Source: Thiotrichaceae bacterium (GTDB lineage Bacteria > Pseudomonadota > Gammaproteobacteria > Thiotrichales > Thiotrichaceae). Taken from it: a DNA stretch of 10,081 nucleotides. Below the pieces are notes generated by a model. The model made no database searches and was not told the origin of the DNA. It worked only from the letters and a program-made list of their open reading frames with translations. Both the position numbers and the translations under genes were made by a program. Positions 1 through 5,340 of this stretch are shown in pieces; the stretch's first letter is position 1, and each line of letters starts with the position of its first letter. The DNA lies in assembly GCA_027009095.1 (NCBI GenBank), contig JALVDG010000249.1, forward strand, positions 1-10,081. The letters run 5' to 3'.

Positions 1-763
1 TCGATAAAGAATGAGACTGCATCATTAAATGACGTTGTGCAAAACGTAGTTCAGTCATTTCTGACATCCACTTAGGTCCATGAAAGATAGCTTTTTCATC
101 CGTTGTTAGTGCATGTAGCTTAGGGTTAAGGTGAAAAAAGGGGACACATTTTTCTAAAGTACCAGGGGTAATTAAGGCATCACCATCCATTAATACAATA
201 GGCGCATCTTTGATAACTCCATGTCGTGATAAAGAGCGCAAACATTGACCTAGAGCAATACGTTTATCGGGTAATGTTTGTCGTATGGCAACCACTTGAA
301 ATGGCATATTGCCCACGTGTTTTTGTACATATGCCCGAACAATCATTTCATCTTGTTTGTCTGCACTTAAATAGAGTGTGGCAGGTACAGACAGACTACG
401 ACACTCTCGTAGCATACATGCTAGAAGTGCTTCGGTTGTTTCCTTTTCTTCTTTATAGCTAGCAATGACAAAGTAAATATGAGGTGGCTTCCATCCTGTT
501 TGATATAATTTATTAGCACTGCTTCTTAGCTTAGGAAAAGTTATAAACTCATAAATTAGTGCGCGTATAAGGTTTAAGAGCCACCAGCTATAGCGCCATA
601 TTCCAATAGCGGCAACCAATACAATCATGCGATGTTCAAATAAACCCTTAGCTTCATCTGACATAAAATGAATAAGTAACCAGACACAACAGATATACAT
701 TAATAGATTGAATAAATCGATAGCTCGCCATTTAAAGCGACGTTCTGTTTGTAAGTTATCCAT
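1..763 (-). CDS. alg8: Alg8-like family 2 glycosyltransferase (polymer synthase), 3' end cut by window edge
   Basis: The 254 visible residues are the N-terminal part of a membrane-bound processive GT2 enzyme, which would polymerise a sugar nucleotide at the inner membrane. Two hydrophobic segments (about residues 15-34 and 46-74) come first. The GT-A fold begins at FVIASYKEE (98-106), followed by LSADKQDE (132-139), the DGD acid motif (193-195), TTDE (220-223) and SEMTELRFAQRH (234-245). As I remember it, Pseudomonas Alg8 (mannuronan synthase, about 490 aa) has a closely matching stretch of the form SEW..LRFAQRH. I am confident of the family; substrate identity (GDP-mannuronate) is inference. 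The rest of the catalytic domain, with the usual acceptor motifs and C-terminal membrane helices, lies outside the window. The ATG overlaps the stop of the lyase-like frame (TAATG), with a GGAAA purine run about 10 nt upstream. An in-frame ATG at 778-776 would add five residues (MEKQI). Confidence 0.88.
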   Translation of the reverse strand, partial: MDNLQTERRFKWRAIDLFNLLMYICCVWLLIHFMSDEAKGLFEHRMIVLVAAIGIWRYSWWLLNLIRALIYEFITFPKLRSSANKLYQTGWKPPHIYFVIASYKEEKETTEALLACMLRECRSLSVPATLYLSADKQDEMIVRAYVQKHVGNMPFQVVAIRQTLPDKRIALGQCLRSLSRHGVIKDAPIVLMDGDALITPGTLEKCVPFFHLNPKLHALTTDEKAIFHGPKWMSEMTELRFAQRHLMMQSHSLS

Positions 764-778
764 TATTTGTTTTTCCAT
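761..778 (-). promoter_or_regulatory. Translational coupling junction between lyase-like frame and Alg8-like gene
   Basis: Read on the minus strand, the lyase-like stop TAA (765-763) and the Alg8-like ATG (763-761) share a base as TAATG. A second in-frame ATG lies 15 nt upstream (778-776), inside the lyase-like coding sequence. No strong Shine-Dalgarno is present; the best is GGAAA, about 10 nt before the downstream ATG. The overlap suggests the synthase is translated by ribosomes finishing the lyase-like frame, so synthase output may depend on ribosomes reading that frame. Confidence 0.6.
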
Positions 779-1743
779 AAAAAGTATCTGATGTATTGAA
801 AGAGAGACTGTTTTATTTTTTTCTTATCGAGGTATTTTGCTGCAAATTGGCTTTCTAAATCTTCTTGTTTTAGTGTGCTATAGGATATGACGCTACGGGT
901 AACACGTTTTGTATCGAAAGTACCTCCTTTTTTAGCATAAGAAAAACCTCCTTTTGCTCTTTTTTCATCAATTTTTTGTTTAGATTTAGCAAATTGATTA
1001 TAAATATTATCGGCTTTTAATTGTTTGATTAAAAAGTCGTAACTATTACTTACTTGGTCAATATAATCAGGTTCTAATAGTGCTATTTCTAGCCAAGTTT
1101 CAAGGTTATAAACGTGATAATGCAAAGCGTTTCTTTCTTGATAGTCAATACTGGCACCATCTTCTAATAAATTTTCTTTTACATGGTTGTCTAATATTTC
1201 TTGGTCTGCCTTGAGGGATTCTTTGTCTTCAAGTAAGCGATCAATCATTAGAAGTATTTTCAGTTGATGAGTTCGGAAGTTATTTTTTCTACTAGAAGGA
1301 CCAAATTTCCATCGATGTTTATTTGATTGAATATTAATCAGCCATATTTTTATTTTTATATCTTCTTCTTTTGTAAAATGGCAACGAAGTAAATCGTATG
1401 CCCATAAAAAGCCTTCTAAACGTGTTTCATTAATTGGATGTCCGTTAGGTTGGAGCGTTGTTGCCCATGCAAGAAGATATTTTTTTGCCTGTTTTAAATA
1501 GTCATCATTATTTTCTAGATAATATGCAAGTGCTAGCAGTGCTGTATTTTGTGAGTCTCGAAGAGCGATCCTTGTTTTCTTGAGAGAAAGGTTTTTAGCG
1601 TTAGTAATTCCTGCACTTTGTAAAGATTTAATAGGATTAGGGTCTTTTTTTAGTAATTTTTTTGTTGTTTTTAACAGAGTCTTTTTCCAATCTAGAGTAG
1701 CTATTGTCTTATTATTACTATTTTCTATATTGAGACTTTTTTT
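763..1743 (-). CDS. Alginate-lyase (AlgL/PL5)-like domain, no start codon; -1 frame continuation of the Alg44-like gene
   Basis: This frame is open from the TAA at 1746-1744 to the TAA at 765-763, about 326 codons. It contains no ATG, GTG or TTG before an ATG at 1248-1246, which falls in the middle of the domain and would leave only 161 residues. Translation gives a helical protein resembling periplasmic alginate lyases (AlgL, about 360 aa). Matching pieces are KKYLLAWATTLQP (1485-1447), RLEGFLWAYDLL (1422-1387), KNNFRTH (1287-1267, at the place of the AlgL NNH motif) and DGASIDYQERNALHYHVYNL (1161-1102, at the place of the Arg/Tyr motif). It has no signal peptide. A -1 slip at the A9 run (1745-1737) would fuse it to residue 577 of the Alg44-like protein, giving about 901 residues with the lyase domain in the periplasm. 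A sequencing error in A9, or a genuine disabling frameshift, would look the same. Family assignment is by eye; activity is uncertain because two key residues seem altered. Confidence 0.65.
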   Translation of the reverse strand, partial: KKSLNIENSNNKTIATLDWKKTLLKTTKKLLKKDPNPIKSLQSAGITNAKNLSLKKTRIALRDSQNTALLALAYYLENNDDYLKQAKKYLLAWATTLQPNGHPINETRLEGFLWAYDLLRCHFTKEEDIKIKIWLINIQSNKHRWKFGPSSRKNNFRTHQLKILLMIDRLLEDKESLKADQEILDNHVKENLLEDGASIDYQERNALHYHVYNLETWLEIALLEPDYIDQVSNSYDFLIKQLKADNIYNQFAKSKQKIDEKRAKGGFSYAKKGGTFDTKRVTRSVISYSTLKQEDLESQFAAKYLDKKKIKQSLFQYIRYFLWKNK

Positions 1744-3467
1744 TTAGAGGTATTACCATTAGCTATTTTATTTGCATTTTTAATATTCTCAATAAAGCCC
1801 TCTGGAAATAGAAAAGCAGCATTTTTGCATTCTTTTGGTATTGATTTACTCGGCTTATTAACGAGAGAGTCTGGTACAGGACTATTTGCATTTGCTTTAC
1901 TCATAATTAAATCGATAAAGCTTGCTAGTGTTTCTTTAATCTTTTTGCTAAAGAGTAGATTTTTTTCTACACTGACTTCTATTGGTAGAGCATAAGTGAG
2001 TGTTTCTGATGATTTGTCCGTAAATTTAAAGGTAAGCTTTGCTGTTTTATCTTTGGAAATATGACTATTAAGTAAACCTTGATTGGTGTTGTTGATAATA
2101 TCATCGGTAAAATTAATCTCTGCTAGTACAACAGGATAGTCTCTTTTTAATAAAGGAGAGTAAGCAATCGCTTTTGCACCTATCTCTAATTTAGATGCTT
2201 CTGCAAGTGCTATATGTGCCTCAATATACTGTTCGCTGTTATCTTTTTGAATAACAGCAACTAATTGTCCCGTTTTCATATATTGATTTTGCAGATTAGC
2301 AATTTTAATAACTTTTCCTGAAACAGGGCTGTAAATAGTCTCAATACCAGACAATGATTCTGGGGTGTTTTTAATTGCCTTTACTTTTAATTTAGCTTGT
2401 TCAAGTTTGGCCTGTAAAATAGCTAAGGATGTTAAGTTGTTTTTGTTTCCTTTTAGATTAGCTTTTTTAGCTGTATGGAGGGATGCTTTTGTTGCTTTAA
2501 GTTTAGATAGTGCAATAGTAACTTTTTTGCGGGCTATTTGGCATTCTGCACGGCGTTTTTTTGGGTTACGACGGTCAATTTGGCTGGCATATGCGCGGTT
2601 ACATTTTAGATTTCTTGAAATAATAGAGGCTTGTAGAGAGGCATTAGCAGTGTTGATTTTTGTTTGATCTAAATGTATTTGATGACTGTTTTTATTTTTC
2701 TTTTCATCGATAAGTGCTTCATATAATTTAACCTGTTGTATTGCTGCATCTAGTTTATATTGCTTTGGCAAACGGTAGCTATCAGAGGTATCGAGTGTTA
2801 GTAGGGCTTGACCAGAGCTAACATGATCATTTTGTTTAACGAGTATATCTTTTATAGTGCCTTGTCTATGTGATTGAACGGGCGCAATAGCAGTGCTAAT
2901 AAAGGCTGTTTTTATGTCAATACGAAAAAAGTTGTTATAGAGAGTGGCTAAAGTAAAGAGCAGTAATATAGCACCTAACGCAAAGTACAAGCTTGAGTAT
3001 AAGGTTCGTTTTTGTTTGCTTGATGTATCATCGCTTGGAGGGGGGAGTTTTGTACTAGCGGGGGTAACAGGCATATCAACACGACGTAATACATTGTCAA
3101 TGTTAACCATGTCTCCTGTAGTTAGAGCTTCAGAAAAATATTTTAAGAGTTCTTGATGTTCTTCAGGAATATTTTTGAACGTCGCGACAAGCTCTTTCTT
3201 TTTTGCATTGTAGTGTAGCGGTATTGCTGTGGCATCAAATTGAATATTAAAGTTACGAAATTTTACAATGGGTTTAATCGTTATTGCTTCATTAAGGGTA
3301 ACACTGCCAGTGTAGTTTACTAGTTTAAAATGCTTTATTGTCCACTGAGGTACAAAGTAAACTTCCCCATCAACTTCCATTTGTAGAGGAAAGAGGTCTC
3401 GCTTATGTAGCCTTTTGCGTGGAGCATCCCAATAAAATACTTCGCTACTCACTGTCTGCTTAGCCAT
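1725..3467 (-). CDS. alg44: Alg44-like c-di-GMP receptor / periplasmic adaptor (PilZ + membrane segment + HlyD-type)
   Basis: The 580-residue product has the Alg44 plan: a cytoplasmic PilZ domain, one membrane helix and a periplasmic membrane-fusion-protein part. In alginate synthesis Alg44 binds c-di-GMP and is needed for Alg8 activity. The PilZ region is about residues 15-130, with R19-x3-R23 and a degenerate second motif N51-Y-T53-G-S-V56 (canonical D/NxSxxG). A Pro/Ser-rich linker (133-150) leads to the membrane helix (about 156-178). One half-lipoyl motif covers about 195-226, a Lys-rich coiled coil about 235-370, and the second half-lipoyl about 375-408, with beta structure to about 500. 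The coiled coil makes it longer than Pseudomonas Alg44 (389 aa). The last 80 residues are unusual for the family and read like a linker into a further domain, including an isolated Cys547 and FLFPEGF (552-558). The start ATG has only a weak GAGT six nt upstream. A type I secretion HlyD is unlikely because of the PilZ domain and the adjacent Alg8-like gene. Confidence 0.85.
   Translation of the reverse strand: MAKQTVSSEVFYWDAPRKRLHKRDLFPLQMEVDGEVYFVPQWTIKHFKLVNYTGSVTLNEAITIKPIVKFRNFNIQFDATAIPLHYNAKKKELVATFKNIPEEHQELLKYFSEALTTGDMVNIDNVLRRVDMPVTPASTKLPPPSDDTSSKQKRTLYSSLYFALGAILLLFTLATLYNNFFRIDIKTAFISTAIAPVQSHRQGTIKDILVKQNDHVSSGQALLTLDTSDSYRLPKQYKLDAAIQQVKLYEALIDEKKNKNSHQIHLDQTKINTANASLQASIISRNLKCNRAYASQIDRRNPKKRRAECQIARKKVTIALSKLKATKASLHTAKKANLKGNKNNLTSLAILQAKLEQAKLKVKAIKNTPESLSGIETIYSPVSGKVIKIANLQNQYMKTGQLVAVIQKDNSEQYIEAHIALAEASKLEIGAKAIAYSPLLKRDYPVVLAEINFTDDIINNTNQGLLNSHISKDKTAKLTFKFTDKSSETLTYALPIEVSVEKNLLFSKKIKETLASFIDLIMSKANANSPVPDSLVNKPSKSIPKECKNAAFLFPEGFIENIKNANKIANGNTSKKKVSI
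1737..1745 (-). other. A9 slippery run joining the Alg44-like and lyase-like frames
   Basis: The minus strand reads TCT AAA AAA AAA GTC TCA ATA TAG in the Alg44-like frame, so that gene stops five codons after the last Ser-AAA boundary. Shifting by -1 within the nine adenines gives AAA AGT CTC AAT ATA GAA, which enters the long open lyase-like frame. An in-frame A AAA AAA heptamer is present, suitable for -1 ribosomal slippage. A9 is also the length at which RNA polymerase slippage is well known (Thermus dnaX). It is equally a typical place for an indel error in long-read assemblies. Confidence 0.6.
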
Positions 3468-3480
3468 AACTTACTCGATA

Positions 3481-3517
3481 ATTATATTTGTTTATTTTTA
3501 AACGGCACAAATATAAT
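3481..3517. repeat. 11-bp perfect inverted repeat upstream of the Alg44-like gene
   Basis: ATTATATTTGT (3481-3491) and its exact reverse complement ACAAATATAAT (3507-3517) flank a 15-nt spacer. The nearer arm ends 14 nt before the start codon. On the minus strand each arm contains a TATAAT- or TATATT-like hexamer. A box of the form TTGTGC-18-TATAAT also spans the repeat, but it would leave a leader of only about six nt. The repeat could be an operator for a dimeric regulator or an RNA hairpin near the ribosome-binding region. Chance is possible in AT-rich DNA, though an 11-bp perfect pair at this spot is notable. Confidence 0.5.
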
Positions 3518-3665
3518 GTTATTAAGGTGTTTTTAACTTAATAGAGAGGATGAGTAGCGGAGTTACACTGATAATTGGGAAAAATAAACTAAGTTAATAA
3601 ATATTTTTTAATATATTATTGATTTTATTAATTATGTTTTTAAAGTGGTGAAATACTACTGTAAT

Positions 3666-3685
3666 TACTCCGCATAATCGGAGTA
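3666..3685. repeat. Short hairpin, 7-bp stem
   Basis: TACTCCG (3666-3672), loop CATAAT (3673-3678), CGGAGTA (3679-3685). It lies 8 bp from the larger hairpin at 3694-3738. On the minus strand it comes second after the 520-residue gene and has no following T-run, so it is not a standard intrinsic terminator alone. Confidence 0.5.
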
Positions 3686-3693
3686 GTTATTAG

Positions 3694-3738
3694 CTGAATC
3701 TGTGACTTCACTGTGCTGTATTGAAGTCACGGATTCAG
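3694..3738. terminator. 17-bp stem-loop 40 nt past the end of the 520-residue gene, probable transcript end
   Basis: CTGAATCTGTGACTTCA (3694-3710) pairs with TGAAGTCACGGATTCAG (3722-3738) over 17 positions, with a single G-T type mismatch and an 11-nt loop. On the plus strand it is followed six nt later by T6 (3745-3750). On the minus strand, where the genes are, the base of the stem is followed by CTAATAACTACTCC without a T-run. As a terminator for the 520-residue gene it is therefore non-canonical. It may instead protect an mRNA 3' end, or act as a terminator against plus-strand transcription. Confidence 0.55.
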
Positions 3739-3777
3739 GCACTATTTTTTCTGTATTGCATAACGCCAAGTATGAAG

Positions 3778-5340
3778 TTACAAAATTTTTACTCTGAACT
3801 TCACTGTGAAGGATGGCGCACCTGTTGCTGTATTTGCAGAGAATTGTCCTGTGGGTGATATTTTAATATGCGTTACATTAGTATCAACACCGTCTGCATC
3901 GGCTACAGGGGTATAGCTAAATGTTGCACCATTATCGTTTGAAAAACTGACGTTATCGGCATTACTTTCTAGGCTAATAAAGTTATACGATAAGCCACTC
4001 GCTATTGCTCCATCAATAAAATTAACAGGACCACTTCCTGCACTATTTATATCGCCTACATAAAGGGCGGTGGAGCTTGGTATTGCATCGACGATACTAA
4101 TTGAATTATTGTCTGCGGCACTATCACCGTGATTTGAGGGTGTGATGGTGTATTCAACAGTAGCACCAGGTATTGCTTTAGGTGATGATGTTCCATTAAT
4201 GGGATCAGAGATGGTTGCACTGACTTTTTTCATGGATATTTCTGGTCGTTGCATTTCAGCTGAACCGAGTGTTGCGGTAACTATACTCCATTCGATATCA
4301 TCAAGTTTTATCCAGCTACGAAAAATATTATCAGCCGCAAAAGTTGTGTTAAAACTGACGGTTATTGTTTGTCCTGCATAAGGAGCCAAATTGAGGGAGC
4401 CTTGTTGCCAACCTGCATCGACTAAATAAGCAGAATATTGGTTTCTTCGACCAATTCCTGTTGTATTAATAACAAGTGCATTGTTTGTATTGGCGATATT
4501 TAACTGTGTGTGATCGATGATTGTATTATTAATGCTGATCTGAAAAAGATCATAATCTACACTGTCGTAGGCTTGTAGTTGAAAAAAGAAGTTCAAGCGT
4601 CCCATATTGCTTGAGGGAACCGTAATAGATTTGCTGATTGTTATTTTCTCTTTTTTCCCGTTAGAACCATCTTCGCATTTATTACGATAACCGAGTAAAT
4701 GCCATTTTCGTCCTGTGGTTGAAGCAGGACTATTTTTATTATTTGGTGAGGTATCAGCATTATTGATTGCTTGATCACTGCACGTTAGTGTGCCGCTATA
4801 GCTATCGCCATAACTGCTGTCATAAACTTCATTATTTTGTGCGCCATTGGCATTTACACTAGAGGTTGTCCAACCCGTAGGGATTGCTCCATTGGAGTGT
4901 TCAAAGTTACCATTGATTGGTGCTTGAGGGTTTATTGCTTTAGTGCCATTTTCAATGGTATCAAAATAGAGGTAATAAACACTGGGGCCTGCATCTTCAA
5001 GAATGAATTTAATTTCACCTTGAGCATTTGCAGCAGGGTCGAGTACGCCGTTATATATTCGGTCTGAATATTCTTGTTGTGCTGCAAGAGACTCATTTGG
5101 TCGTACAATACGTGGGGAGTTATTATCGAATGTTCCTGTCACCCCAAGCTGTGTCATTAAAGCATTAAAGTTTACATCAACCTTTATTGTGCTATTAATG
5201 GAGGCATTGACGGGTATATTAATCGGTACACGATAATGCCAGTTAGGTGCTACGTTGTTTGCATTGGGATCATACCAAGAGTAGCCATAAAAGCTTCCCA
5301 ATGTGAGAAGGACTAAGATGAGTATTTTTATGTACTTCAT
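3778..5340 (-). CDS. Secreted beta-rich protein with DUF2341-like, jelly-roll-like and DUF11-like regions
   Basis: The 520-residue protein starts with a clear signal peptide (MKYIKILILVLLTLGSFYG, cleavage near residue 19-21). Residues about 22-130 contain WHYRVPINIP and a YYLYFD ending, resembling DUF2341. Residues about 141-358 run from NGNFE...PTGW to IKLDDIEW, the usual borders of a jelly-roll or carbohydrate-binding-like domain. Cys187 and Cys222 may form a disulphide in the periplasm or outside. Residues about 366-520 resemble a DUF11-type surface repeat (ATVEYTITPSNHGDS; VDAIPSSTALYVGD) and end in FTVKFRVKIL. There is no membrane anchor, lipobox or LPXTG/PEP-CTERM signal. The ATG overlaps the stop of the giant gene upstream as ATGA and has its own good Shine-Dalgarno, so the two are co-translated and their products may interact. 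Exact function is unknown; a surface adhesin or matrix component is a guess. Confidence 0.75.
   Translation of the reverse strand: MKYIKILILVLLTLGSFYGYSWYDPNANNVAPNWHYRVPINIPVNASINSTIKVDVNFNALMTQLGVTGTFDNNSPRIVRPNESLAAQQEYSDRIYNGVLDPAANAQGEIKFILEDAGPSVYYLYFDTIENGTKAINPQAPINGNFEHSNGAIPTGWTTSSVNANGAQNNEVYDSSYGDSYSGTLTCSDQAINNADTSPNNKNSPASTTGRKWHLLGYRNKCEDGSNGKKEKITISKSITVPSSNMGRLNFFFQLQAYDSVDYDLFQISINNTIIDHTQLNIANTNNALVINTTGIGRRNQYSAYLVDAGWQQGSLNLAPYAGQTITVSFNTTFAADNIFRSWIKLDDIEWSIVTATLGSAEMQRPEISMKKVSATISDPINGTSSPKAIPGATVEYTITPSNHGDSAADNNSISIVDAIPSSTALYVGDINSAGSGPVNFIDGAIASGLSYNFISLESNADNVSFSNDNGATFSYTPVADADGVDTNVTHIKISPTGQFSANTATGAPSFTVKFRVKIL

Larger units (their letters stand above)
3468..3777. 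other. 310-bp intergenic region with inverted repeats and a very AT-rich core
   Basis: I see no gene here on either strand. From the side of the 520-residue gene it holds a 17-bp hairpin (3694-3738) and a 7-bp hairpin (3666-3685). An almost pure A/T stretch follows (about 3580-3642). An 11-bp inverted repeat (3481-3517) lies directly before the Alg44-like start. The region probably ends one transcript and starts the next. Sequences resembling -10 boxes are abundant because of the base composition, so I do not fix a promoter for the Alg44-like gene. Confidence 0.6.

Noticed and set aside
226..462. Plus-strand open frame of 78 codons
   Set aside because: Lies antisense to the clearly conserved Alg8-like coding sequence and shows no recognisable features.
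763..1248. The 161-codon frame starting at the ATG at 1248 as an independent gene
   Set aside because: It begins within the lyase-like domain; similarity continues upstream in the same frame for about 165 codons, so this ATG is most likely internal.
2365..3156. Two plus-strand open frames (100 and 70 codons) inside the Alg44-like gene
   Set aside because: Antisense shadows of the coiled-coil and linker coding regions; no ribosome-binding site or family resemblance.
1725..3467. Reading the HlyD-like protein as a type I secretion or efflux adaptor
   Set aside because: The N-terminal PilZ domain and the adjoining Alg8-like synthase point to Alg44; no ABC transporter or TolC-like gene is in view.
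3481..3510. TTGTGC-18-TATAAT as the promoter of the Alg44-like gene
   Set aside because: Would leave a leader of about six nt, which excludes the GAGT ribosome-binding element; AT-rich DNA gives many such matches.
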